Assembly (NCBI GenBank): GCA_024743405.1 | Contig: JANSWP010000001.1 | Location: 1-64,000 of the forward strand | Direction: 5' to 3' | Length of the DNA stretch: 64,000 nucleotides | From: Bacteroidota bacterium | Lineage (GTDB): Bacteria > Bacteroidota > Bacteroidia > Chitinophagales > Saprospiraceae | Part shown: in pieces, positions 9,057 to 16,732 of the stretch | How positions within the stretch are numbered: position 1 is the stretch's first letter | How the letters are laid out: every line of letters starts with the position of its first letter | The notes under the pieces: generated by a model | Told to the model about the DNA's origin: nothing | The model's database searches: none | The model's input: only the letters and a program-made list of their open reading frames with translations | Made by a program: the position numbers and the translations under genes

Positions 9057-10321
9057 GTATTTTCATCATTCCATACTGCCTCGATTTCAGTGCTTAATTT
9101 ATCAATATCTTCTTTAGTGTGTAAGGCTGTCATACTGATTCGGAATCGTTGTTCATTTAAGGGAACCGCTGGATATTCAACTGCATTTAAGAAAATTCCT
9201 CTGCGATGTATTTCATAATTTGCCTTTCTTATATTCATTTCATCTGGCACTTTAAGAGCGATTATCGCCGCCTCAGGCTCCACATAAAACCCAAATTGCC
9301 TTAGTTTCGACACTGCATATTGAGTGTTTTCATGAAGTTTTTCACGAAGCCAAGGCTCTTTTTCTATCACATCCAACCCCCCTAAAACAGCAGCCAAACT
9401 TATTGGAGGTAAAGAAGCTGAAAACATGTATGATCGAGCAAAATACCTCAGATAATTAATCACCTCCTTTGAAGAGGCTAAGAAGCCACCAGTAACCGCC
9501 AACGTTTTGGAAAAAGTCCCCAATGTCAAATCAATTTCGTTCTCTAAGTTAAAATGTTCGGCGGTTCCTTTCCCTAATTCCCCCATGATTCCAGTCCCAT
9601 GCGCATCATCTAAAAGCAGTATTGCGTTGTATTTTCGGAGCATAGGAATGATTTTATCTAAAGGAGCTAAATCTCCATCCATCGAAAATACACCTTCCGT
9701 CGCTACGAAAATATCGCCCTTACATTTACTCGAAACCTCTTCTAGTTTTTGTTCTAAATCATTCAAATTATTGTGTTCGAAATGTACACTATTCGTTTTT
9801 GTCAGTTGGAGCCCATCATAAAAAGAAGCATGGCTAAGACTATCAAAGATTATCCAATCATTTCTCTGGGTTAATCCTGAAATCAATCCTATATTAGCAT
9901 TATAACCCGATGAAAATATCATGACTGACTCGCACTGTTTCATCGCTGCTAGTCGCTCTTCCAATTCGCACATCAAATTTGAATAACCATTTAAAAGTGG
10001 TGGTCCTCCAATCCCAGTTCCGTTTGTTTTCATGGCTTTTATAACCCTTTCCTTAACATAAGGATGATTGGCTAAACCGAGATAATTATTGGAGGCAAAC
10101 ATGAGCATTTCTCGCGAAGCTTTGTCTTCATCATCCCAAATTTCCACTACTCTTTCAGTTGCCGAAATGATTTTTCTTTGGTAGGTATACCGATGATTCT
10201 TTTTAACAAATCCTACATAATCATAAAATTCATCCGTTCGCTTTTTTAAAGATTTTTTAGTGCTAGATTTTAAAAAATCACGTAAAGTAAACGATTGGTC
10301 AACGGGCTTTACAAATGCCAT
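9047..10321 (-). CDS. Alpha-oxoamine synthase (serine palmitoyltransferase-like)
   Basis: The 424-residue PLP enzyme belongs to the alpha-oxoamine synthase family, which joins an amino acid to an acyl thioester with loss of CO2. Visible hallmarks are ASNNYLGL (76-83), NGTGIGGPPLLNG (100-112), the PLP-stacking H164 in SLSHASFYDG, the D239-A-H241 motif in LLLDDAHGTG, and the Schiff-base lysine K272 in GTFSKTLAVTGG. Members are BioF, KBL, HemA, serine palmitoyltransferase and the capnine synthases of sulfonolipids. No biotin or threonine genes are nearby. The lipid-type neighbours favour a sphinganine- or capnine-like long-chain base. It overlaps its neighbours by 13 and 10 bases, so the operon is tightly coupled. 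Confidence 0.8.
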   Translation of the reverse strand: MAFVKPVDQSFTLRDFLKSSTKKSLKKRTDEFYDYVGFVKKNHRYTYQRKIISATERVVEIWDDEDKASREMLMFASNNYLGLANHPYVKERVIKAMKTNGTGIGGPPLLNGYSNLMCELEERLAAMKQCESVMIFSSGYNANIGLISGLTQRNDWIIFDSLSHASFYDGLQLTKTNSVHFEHNNLNDLEQKLEEVSSKCKGDIFVATEGVFSMDGDLAPLDKIIPMLRKYNAILLLDDAHGTGIMGELGKGTAEHFNLENEIDLTLGTFSKTLAVTGGFLASSKEVINYLRYFARSYMFSASLPPISLAAVLGGLDVIEKEPWLREKLHENTQYAVSKLRQFGFYVEPEAAIIALKVPDEMNIRKANYEIHRRGIFLNAVEYPAVPLNEQRFRISMTALHTKEDIDKLSTEIEAVWNDENTWI

Positions 10322-11334
10322 TTTCTTTGGAGTTTTTGGAGTGATTCAAAATACTGTTTAGGATTTGAATCACATGCTGTATATAAATTAGAGATCGTAA
10401 ATGGTAATATTTCTATTAGCTCATTGTTTGAATGTATCCATACTTTATTCTCTTCTGTGGCTTTTCCGATTTGAATGGGGTTCCAATTAATTGCTTTTGC
10501 CGCTTTTAAAAAGCTCTCTTTATTCTCCTTTGGGACTGTAAAAAGCAACTCAAATTCACCATGAGGACCTGCTAGAAAAAACCAAGATGGGATATCTGTT
10601 TTCTCACCTAAAGCCAACGCCATGGGATATATCCAATCATCTAAGTTAGTCTTTATCTGGAATCCAACTTCATTAAGTTCAATTAAATTACAAAGAGCAG
10701 GAAAAAATGCATCACTGGTATCTATGCAAGCACTTCCGAATTCTTTAATAATTTGACCTTCTTTTAAACGGGCTTTAGGTTGATAAATAATATCGGAATT
10801 ACCTCCCATAAATAATTTCTCAAATGCAAATGCCCCACCTAATCCCATTTTTCCAGAAACAAACAACAAATCACCAGTTTGAATGCCCTTTCTTGATATT
10901 ACTCTCCCTTTTGGAATCATCCCAACTGCAGCAGAACTTGTTTGAAGTTTTTCCGCAAAATTCGTATCACCCCCTAAAATAAAAGTCCCCGAAGTTTCAC
11001 AAGCATCTTGAATCCCTCTTTGTAATTGATTCAAAGAATTTTCACTAAAACCATCTGGCACATTTTGCGAAATCACCAAGCCTAAAGGACTTGCTCCAAC
11101 AGCTGATAAATCACTCAAACTGACCATAACCGTCATCCATCCAATCAGGTAAGGATCATCGTACAGACCCGTGTGAACTTCTTCAACGATACTATCGATT
11201 GTGATAGCTAATATTTCACCTGATAGTAATTGAATTAATTCGGCGTCACTTTCAAGCAAGGAATTCACTTGAGAAGGTGAACGTTTGTATTGGGAAGTTA
11301 GCTTTTGTATTAACTTATTTTCAATGAGGTTCAT
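10309..11334 (-). CDS. ThiL/PurM-like ATP-binding protein (AIR synthase related)
   Basis: The 341-residue protein has the PurM/ThiL two-domain fold. DSIVEEVH (47-54) matches the ThiL box DxLVEGVHF. VSLSDLSAVGA (71-81), GGDTN (121-125) and CIDTSDAFFPAL (about residues 206-217) match the ATP and Mg2+ binding motifs. ThiL phosphorylates thiamine monophosphate; relatives in other pathways phosphorylate or activate different substrates. There are no thiamine genes here. It is the first gene of the lipid operon and overlaps the oxoamine synthase gene by 13 bases. I therefore suspect a paralogue recruited to the lipid pathway, with substrate unknown. It begins only about 27 bp after a terminator hairpin. 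Confidence 0.7.
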   Translation of the reverse strand: MNLIENKLIQKLTSQYKRSPSQVNSLLESDAELIQLLSGEILAITIDSIVEEVHTGLYDDPYLIGWMTVMVSLSDLSAVGASPLGLVISQNVPDGFSENSLNQLQRGIQDACETSGTFILGGDTNFAEKLQTSSAAVGMIPKGRVISRKGIQTGDLLFVSGKMGLGGAFAFEKLFMGGNSDIIYQPKARLKEGQIIKEFGSACIDTSDAFFPALCNLIELNEVGFQIKTNLDDWIYPMALALGEKTDIPSWFFLAGPHGEFELLFTVPKENKESFLKAAKAINWNPIQIGKATEENKVWIHSNNELIEILPFTISNLYTACDSNPKQYFESLQKLQRKWHL

Positions 11335-11361
11335 TTATTTCGAGTATTGATTTTTCTCAAT

Positions 11362-11403
11362 AAAAAAGGCAACTCATGAATAAGAATCACAAGTTGCCTT
11401 TTT
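11362..11403 (-). terminator. Intrinsic terminator/attenuator between parA and the lipid operon
   Basis: On the minus strand AAAAAGGCAACTT pairs with AGTTGCCTTTTTT around a loop of about 15 bases, followed by a T-rich stretch. It lies downstream of parA and only about 27 bp before the start codon of the ThiL-like gene. No TAnnTTTG box was found between hairpin and start, so the downstream operon may depend on read-through. Confidence 0.8.
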
Positions 11404-11439
11404 GTAAGAGGTAATATTATTGAACTAACTCAATAGGTT

Positions 11440-12243
11440 TTAAGCTTTTGCTTTCGTCTTTCTTTTCTTTTTGATAGAGTCTCCATTTCTTGAAAGAAAC
11501 TCTTTTGCCAAATTTAAGAAATTTATACTTCCCTTACTACCCGCATCATACAATAAAACCGGCATGTGCATATTTGGAGCTTCACCAATTTTCGAATTTC
11601 TATGAATTATCGTGTCGTAAACCTTTCCTTCATAAAAATCTCGAACTTCATTTACGACTACATTTGCCAGTCGAAGCCGGCGATCGTACATAGAAAGTAA
11701 AATGCCTTCGATTTCGAGTTTTGGATTCAATTGCTGTTTTACTAGATTGATTGTATTCTGCAATTTTCCGAGTCCCTCCAATGAAAAATATTCACATTGA
11801 ACTGGCACTAAAACAGTATCTGCCGCCGTCAAAGCATTCACCGTTACAATCCCTAAAGAAGGCAAACAATCAATGAAAATGTAATCATAATCATCTTTCA
11901 CTTGTTCAATTACACCTCTCATGACATATTCCCGATTGGGAGCAGTCGCCAACTCTAATTCTGCACCTACAAGGTTAATATGAGAGGGCAAAAGATGTAA
12001 ATTGGGCGTTTCTGTTTCATAAATCGCCTCATTGGGATCAAATCCATTAACCAGACAATCATAAATACTTTCGTCTATCGCATCTTGAAAAATACCTACT
12101 CCTGAAGAAGAATTTGCCTGTGGATCAGAATCCACCAACAAAACTTTTTTCTCCAAAATAGCCAAACAAGCTGCTAAATTTATGGCAGTGGTCGTTTTCC
12201 CTACGCCACCTTTTTGGTTTGCTATTGCTATAATTTTTCCCAT
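11440..12243 (-). CDS. parA: ParA/Soj-family chromosome partitioning ATPase
   Basis: The product has about 267 residues and begins [20 protein letters not shown], with the deviant Walker A motif KGGVGKTT at 11-18. The Walker B region [11 protein letters not shown] and the FSLEGL segment of ParA proteins follow. ParA ATPases bind DNA non-specifically as ATP dimers and are moved by ParB-parS complexes to segregate chromosomes. The basic tail ([10 protein letters not shown]) may aid DNA binding. The start at 12243 is preferred because an upstream ATG at 12312 would add 23 residues before the conserved beginning of the family. No parB lies next to it in this window. A terminator follows the gene. 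Confidence 0.88.
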   Translation of the reverse strand: MGKIIAIANQKGGVGKTTTAINLAACLAILEKKVLLVDSDPQANSSSGVGIFQDAIDESIYDCLVNGFDPNEAIYETETPNLHLLPSHINLVGAELELATAPNREYVMRGVIEQVKDDYDYIFIDCLPSLGIVTVNALTAADTVLVPVQCEYFSLEGLGKLQNTINLVKQQLNPKLEIEGILLSMYDRRLRLANVVVNEVRDFYEGKVYDTIIHRNSKIGEAPNMHMPVLLYDAGSKGSINFLNLAKEFLSRNGDSIKKKRKTKAKA

Positions 12244-12317
12244 TCTTCTAGATTCTGAGTTCTCAATTCTGAGCTCCGAGAAATTCCGGTTTACAGAAAT
12301 AAGAACTGACAAGGTTA

Positions 12318-12483
12318 TTAAGGAATGATAAAATAATAACTTCCTGATTTGTGGTCGCCAATTTTTTCATCTGAATTCGTTAGAAATACTCGCCGACACG
12401 CTGCGTCGCCCGCGTTTTTTGCCTTCTCAAATGAAAAGATTGTCAGACCAAAATGCATAACTTATTTTCTTGCCATTCCTTAG
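12318..12483 (-). repeat. Foldback intergenic element (about 166 bp)
   Basis: The left arm TTAAGGAATGATAAAATAAT pairs with the right arm TTATTTTCTTGCCATTCCTTA. The core is on the minus strand: CGTTAGAAATACTCGCC, an imperfect central hairpin built on GACACGCTGCGTC, then TTTTTTGCCTTC. It lies upstream of parA and downstream of the UPF0173 gene, both on the minus strand, so it may separate their transcripts. Confidence 0.8.
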
Positions 12484-12567
12484 GAGCAATAAAAGAAAAC
12501 AAGTGTGTTTGTTCAAAATTAGTGTTTATCAAGTTGCACACTGTTTACTAAAGACTGCTCACGAATT

Positions 12568-13248
12568 TTAAAGATCAATACTTTGACCGATATCGAGCAA
12601 AATTAGTTCTTTTCCTTTGGCTTCAAAAGCTTTTTTTGCAGCATCGTGATTTATTTCAATATATCCGAAAGTATCATAATGACAAGCCACGATTTTATCA
12701 CAATCAATAAACTCTGCCGCAATCGCTGCATCTTCATAACCCATCGTGAAATTATCACCAATAGGAAGGATCGCAAAATCTAACTTAGGACAAGTCATTG
12801 GAATCAATTTCATATCCCATGTCAACGCCGTATCCCCAGCAAAATAAAAACATTTCCCTTCATCCCAAATGACGAAACCACCAGGATTCCCCCCATAAGT
12901 GCCATCTGGTAACACACTTGAATGGATAGCATTCACATATTTTACAGTGCCAAAATCAAATTTCCATTTTCCACCGTGATTTAATGGATGACCCGTCACC
13001 TCTTTTTCTCCATACCATGATACAATTTCATAGTTAGAGATGACTTTTGCACCATTATTTTTTGCAATCGTTTCCGCATCAGCGACGTGGTCGGCATGAC
13101 CATGCGAAAGCAAAACATAATCCGCTTTCAAACTATTGACATCGATGGAGGCTGCCTTAGGATTTGGACTAATAAATGGGTCAAAGACCAATGACTTGCC
13201 ATTCATTTCTAAGATAAATGAGGATTGCCCGTAGTAAGTTACTTTCAT
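12568..13248 (-). CDS. UPF0173 metallo-beta-lactamase-fold hydrolase
   Basis: The 226-residue protein is a metallo-beta-lactamase-fold enzyme of the UPF0173/UlaG-like family. It has the metal-binding HGHADH motif at 49-54, further ligands in VNAIHSS and FYFAGDTA, and the C-terminal VACHYDTFG. It is of usual family length. Substrates of this family are mostly unknown; UlaG acts on ascorbate-6-phosphate lactone. It is predicted to be cytoplasmic because no signal peptide is present. A TATCTTTG promoter box lies about 70 bp upstream, so it is probably transcribed alone, and a foldback element follows it. Confidence 0.85.
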   Translation of the reverse strand: MKVTYYGQSSFILEMNGKSLVFDPFISPNPKAASIDVNSLKADYVLLSHGHADHVADAETIAKNNGAKVISNYEIVSWYGEKEVTGHPLNHGGKWKFDFGTVKYVNAIHSSVLPDGTYGGNPGGFVIWDEGKCFYFAGDTALTWDMKLIPMTCPKLDFAILPIGDNFTMGYEDAAIAAEFIDCDKIVACHYDTFGYIEINHDAAKKAFEAKGKELILLDIGQSIDL

Positions 13249-13629
13249 ATCCAGTATTTTAAATTATTCATTATCAATTCATTAAAAACAATGCCCTACA
13301 ATTTGTACTTGACTCGCTCAAAGATAAAAAGCTTACTGATTTTTGTATCACAAAAAAAAACTTAGCAATGACTATCGAGAAAGCCATAAAGTAAATAAGG
13401 CCTTTTAGAGATAATTTATTGACAAAATCATACGATGGATCAATAAATGACATAGAACACGTAATCTCCTGATAATCAAATCATTATTTAACACCCATAT
13501 CGCCTTATGGAACAATATTCCTTCTTTTCATAAAAAGCTGGAACATATTTTTAGAAAACTAGAACAAAATTCAAGAAGCATCCAGTAATCTCACCTACAT
13601 CTTTGGGACATCAGAAATTGAATAAATAA
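13249..13629. other. Non-coding gap before the insertion sequence
   Basis: This stretch contains the promoter box listed above and otherwise AT-rich sequence with no convincing gene or hairpin. Its right end is the 7-bp target duplication TAAATAA (13623-13629) of the adjacent insertion sequence. It therefore originally lay directly upstream of the barrel gene now at 14896. Confidence 0.5.
13319..13326 (-). promoter_or_regulatory. Candidate Bacteroidota promoter box for the UPF0173 gene
   Basis: On the minus strand this reads TATCTTTG, a match to the Bacteroidota -7 box TAnnTTTG, about 70 bp before the start codon. A TTG lies at 13353-13351, a somewhat long 24 bases away from the box. Confidence 0.55.
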
Positions 13630-14854
13630 CTGGGATTACGCAGTCTAAAAATTTTGTGACTAGCTAAGAATTTCGGGTGTTTTATTTTTGCGAGAAAAGA
13701 CTCGAGGATGAAACGCCCAGAATTAATGGATTTATACACAGAACTTTTTGACAAGTTCGCCGAATTTTGCTAGTACTTTAGTCTTCTCTGAAGTGCTCAA
13801 TAAATCATTCAATCATGATTCCCTTACTCGAATGTTAGCTCAATCAGAGTTAGACCAAAAAGAGTATTGGCGGAGTATTAAATCAATAGTGCGCCGAGTT
13901 GAAAATGAAGATGGCGTCATTTCTATAGATGATTTTATTGAGCATAAGCCGCATAGTGCCGAAAATGAATTAATCAGTTGGCACTATGACCACACTTCAG
14001 GTCAAAGCAAGAAAGGGATTAATATTGTCAGTTTTACCTATGTGAACACATCGGTAGAACCAACGATAAAATTGCCCTTAGCTTTTGAAATAGTACGTAA
14101 AGACCAAGTGGTAACAAAGACCGTAAAAAAAGATGGCAAATTTGTTCAAAAAACCAGCCGCAAAGCAAGCATTGGCAAAAATGAATTGCTACAGAGTCGA
14201 TTGAAAGTTCTGACTCATCAGAATAATGTTCAATATCGTTATGTCGCTTTTGATATTTGGTATGCTTCGGCTCAGAACATGAATTACATTGTCCAAGATT
14301 TGAAAAAGCACTTTGTAGGTGCGATTAAAGATAATCGGACAATCAGTTTTGACATAGACAAAAAAGGCAAAGAGAAACAGTGGTTATCAGTATCGGAGGC
14401 TGAAATTGAGCCCAATCGAACTTACCAAATCAATTTAAAGGATGTACCCTATGCTTTGATTTTGGTTAAGAAGGTCTATCACAACCTCAATGGAACGATT
14501 GGCGTACAATATTTGGTCAGTTCAGATACAGGACTAACAGTTTCGGACATCAACACCATTTATAAAAAAAGATGGTCAAGTGAAGATGTACACCGTTCTT
14601 TAAAGCAAAACGTAGCATTGGAAAAAATACCTGCCAAAAAGGAATGTTCTCAAGCCAATCACATTTTTGCCTCCATGCTGGCTCAGGTAAAACTGGAATG
14701 CATGAAGATTGCCACCAAGAATAACCACTATGCTCTCAAGAGAACTATTTTGATTAAGGCGCTCCAAAATGCTTGGCTGGAAACCCAAAAATTCAAAGAA
14801 CTCGCTAAACAAAAATTTGGCGATTTACCAAATTTTCAACCTGCGTAATGTCAG
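13630..14854 (+). mobile_element. IS4-superfamily insertion sequence (1225 bp)
   Basis: The ends are imperfect inverted repeats: CTGGGATTACGCAG on the left (13630-13643) and CTGACATTACGCAG on the complementary strand of the right end (14841-14854), 12 of 14 identical. A 7-bp direct duplication TAAATAA flanks it at 13623-13629 and 14855-14861, which fixes the boundaries. It carries a single transposase gene. The intact duplication suggests a fairly recent insertion. The right end lies 41 bp before the preferred start of the next gene. Confidence 0.88.
13708..14848 (+). pseudogene. IS4-superfamily transposase with a frameshift near its start
   Basis: Translation from ATG 13708 gives MKRPELMDLYTE, the typical start of this transposase group. 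It then runs out of frame at a T5 run (13745-13749) and stops at a TAG. The rest continues in the +1 frame from 13748 to 14848. It has the acidic residues IDDFIEHKPH, FDIWYAS, and the Y-x2-R-x3-E-x6-K signature in YKKRWSSEDVHRSLK, so the catalytic DDE core is complete. One T too many explains the break. Possible causes are a recent inactivating mutation, a sequencing error, or a programmed +1 shift at CTT-T-TTG. Without the shift, a TTG start at 13748 would lack the first 14 or so residues. Confidence 0.8.
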
Positions 14855-14895
14855 TAAATAATTCATTCAATTTTTCATCACTAAAAAGTTCCATT

Positions 14896-15648
14896 ATGAG
14901 ATCAATTCATTATTTCCAGAAATTCAAATCTTTTATTTCCACCTTCATTAATAAAAAAACTAGCGCCCTCACAATTGCGATAATACTATTTTCCTTTTAT
15001 TCAGTATCTGCACAACTCAAGCCCGAATTAACCGATGATTCTCTTTTTCCTGGTAAAGGGAAATCAATGTTTACCTTAGCTACGGGAATTCCTTATGTTG
15101 GAATTGCTGAATATGCCTTTGGGTTTTCAGATAAATTTGCTGTTGGTTTGATTTACGGACAAACACCAGTAACGGCAGGTTATGGCCTTCGACTTAGAGC
15201 CATCTTATTTCAGAGAAAAGACAATTTTAAAATATCTCTTCGCGCCCCAATTATTTACTACCCAAAACGGACAGGAATAGAACCTTGGGTCTTAACTTGG
15301 TTAAGCGCGAATGCAGAATGGCGTCTTCCTTCAGGTCTAAGATTTCATGGAGGAATAGGAGCTGTGGGAGTTGAATGCATGGATGATATTTGGGATTTTG
15401 TAACTCTAAAAAAATTAAGTGGCCCAGAGCATTCTCATGAACATGAGCACAATCATGAAAGTGAGGAAGAAAATTCAATGGGAAAAATTTGGAATACAAT
15501 TCAAATGGGATTTTCTCTTCCAATTAGTAAAAAAATGGTATTCCAAACGGAAGCCTCAATTGTAATGGATGGATTTAAAGTGGCAGGGAAAGACTGGATT
15601 GGTGGTCCAAGAACCATAATTACTATTGGGATTGCTTATAAACTTTGA
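14896..15648 (+). CDS. Outer-membrane barrel protein with a His/Glu-rich loop
   Basis: The product has about 250 residues. A signal peptide with a long charged N-region and hydrophobic stretch ALTIAIILFSFYSVSAQ is followed by barrel-type strands (FAVGLIYGQTPVTAGYGLRLRA) and an end ITIGIAYKL. An unusual insert at about residues 178-190 reads HSHEHEHNHESEEE and could bind Zn2+, Ni2+ or Cu2+. The start at 14896 is preferred because an in-frame ATG at 14848 lies within the inverted repeat of the insertion sequence. The insertion sits 41 bp upstream, so the native promoter is probably separated from the gene and expression may now depend on the element. Specific function unknown. Confidence 0.7.
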   Translation: MRSIHYFQKFKSFISTFINKKTSALTIAIILFSFYSVSAQLKPELTDDSLFPGKGKSMFTLATGIPYVGIAEYAFGFSDKFAVGLIYGQTPVTAGYGLRLRAILFQRKDNFKISLRAPIIYYPKRTGIEPWVLTWLSANAEWRLPSGLRFHGGIGAVGVECMDDIWDFVTLKKLSGPEHSHEHEHNHESEEENSMGKIWNTIQMGFSLPISKKMVFQTEASIVMDGFKVAGKDWIGGPRTIITIGIAYKL

Positions 15649-15651
15649 GGT

Positions 15652-15819
15652 CTTAAGTAGGTGTGATTGAATAATCGTCACTTTTAAGAGCTGGTATTTT
15701 TTCTTGTAAGGATTTTAGAAAATGAGTGCATATCCATAGATACGGACTCATTTTATAAGTTTCTTAGAAGGAAAAAGACCCTATCAAAAGTAACGATTAG
15801 TTGATGTCACCTACTTAGA
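15652..15819. repeat. Foldback intergenic element (about 168 bp)
   Basis: The left arm CTTAAGTAGGTGTGATTGAA pairs with the right arm TTAGTTGATGTCACCTACTTA, and an inner block ATCGTCACTTT pairs with AAAAGTAACGAT. The core is divergent from the main type but retains the central hairpin ATATC-cata-GATA. It directly follows the barrel gene and shares its last bases with the next element. Confidence 0.75.
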
Positions 15820-15980
15820 GTATGTTTGAATTTTGATTTTGGCGGTTTTTCGGCAAATAGCATTTTGCACAGCGTTATTTTTCTCCTCAAATTGCCCGCA
15901 TTTGACTGCGAAAAATGTCTCCTTCAAAATAATATTTCCTCAAAAAATCACTCAAACGCAAATTCCAAACATACTCTTAG
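15815..15980. repeat. Foldback intergenic element (about 166 bp), abutting the previous one
   Basis: The left arm TTAGAGTATGTTTGAATTT (15815-15833) pairs with AAATTCCAAACATACTCTTA (15960-15979). The core is a divergent type with GGCAAATAGC and GTTATTTTT. It overlaps the preceding element by about five bases (CTTAG), so two elements stand end to end. Confidence 0.75.
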
Positions 15981-16000
15981 AATGGATAAGAATGCTGAAT

Positions 16001-16030
16001 GCTCGTTATTTCATGATTGAAATAACGAGC
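16001..16030. repeat. Perfect 13-bp stem hairpin
   Basis: GCTCGTTATTTCA at 16001-16013 pairs perfectly with TGAAATAACGAGC at 16018-16030 around a 4-base loop. There is no T-run on either side, so it is not a typical intrinsic terminator. It sits between the foldback element and the DUF763 remnant, close to the point where that gene was truncated. Confidence 0.6.
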
Positions 16031-16041
16031 AGGTTTGATAA

Positions 16042-16473
16042 CACAAGTCGAATTATGGTTCAGTGATTGCCCTTGCTTATGAAAATGATTTGGAGGACTT
16101 TGAGTCTTTACACTTATTGAAGGGGCTGGGTCCTCGCACGTTACAGTCTATGACTTTGGTGAGTGAAATTATTTATGGAACGCCTTTTCGGTTTGAAGAC
16201 CCTGCTCGATATTCGTTTGCTCATAGTGGCAAAGATGGTCATCCTTTTCCAATTCCAACCAAAGTTTATGACGAATCGATTTACACTTTGAGAACTGCAG
16301 TAGAGAAGGTAAAAATTGGTCATTCAGATAAGCAGAAAGCTATCAAAAGCCAGACTACGACAGCTCAAAAAATCGAGAAAAATTTCATTCCAAATGACAA
16401 TTTTGGAAAATTAATTGAGAAAGAATGGAAGGAGAGACACTTATTCGGTGGACGGACTGTTTTTGATGATTGA
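16042..16473 (+). pseudogene. C-terminal remnant of a DUF763 protein
   Basis: The open frame after the stop at 16039-16041 encodes the end of a DUF763 protein: DFESLHLLKGLGPRTLQSM, a helix-hairpin-helix-like segment, then LVSEIIYGTPFRFEDPARYSFAHSG (quoted in part), KDGHPFPIPTKVYDESI and a C-terminal helix region. The first two-thirds of the family, which normally starts with an SGTADLPLHGG-like motif, is absent from the upstream DNA. There hairpin and foldback sequences replace it. A GTG at 16063 could allow a short product, but the fragment is probably non-functional. Confidence 0.7.
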
Positions 16474-16517
16474 CCAACTTTTAAGAAGTGGAAAAAAAAA
16501 GAAAGTGGCACGGAAGT

Positions 16518-16723
16518 TAAGTAACGACTAAAAAATAAGTCAGGAAATTTAAAATAGTAGATTTTTAATTTTAGTAAGGCAAAAAACACAGGCGATGCAG
16601 GGCATCCTGCGCTGGCTTGTGCCAGAAGGCACAAAGGCGAACGCAAAAGAGTATTTTTAACGCTGCAAAAATTCAAAAGATGTATAGGTAAATGATGGAG
16701 TTATTCTTTAGTCGTTACTAAGT
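16518..16723 (+). repeat. Foldback intergenic element with about 40 bp extra sequence
   Basis: The left arm TAAGTAACGACTAAAAAATAA pairs with TTATTCTTTAGTCGTTACTAA on the right. The core reads AAGGCAAAAAACACAGGC, hairpin GATGC-agg-GCATC, then GAGTATTTTTAACG. Between hairpin and the second core box an additional hairpin TTGTGCC-agaa-GGCACAA (16617-16634) is inserted, which makes this copy about 206 bp. It separates the DUF763 remnant from the 3' end of uvrA. Confidence 0.8.
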
Positions 16724-16732
16724 GTGTTTTAA

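Noticed and set aside
7056-11334. A biotin or threonine degradation operon based on the oxoamine synthase
   Set aside because: No bio genes, threonine dehydrogenase or related enzymes are present, and all neighbours are lipid- or membrane-type.
15826-16066. Two overlapping plus-strand open frames
   Set aside because: They lie in the foldback element at 15815-15980 and the following hairpin; the translations are low in protein-like composition.
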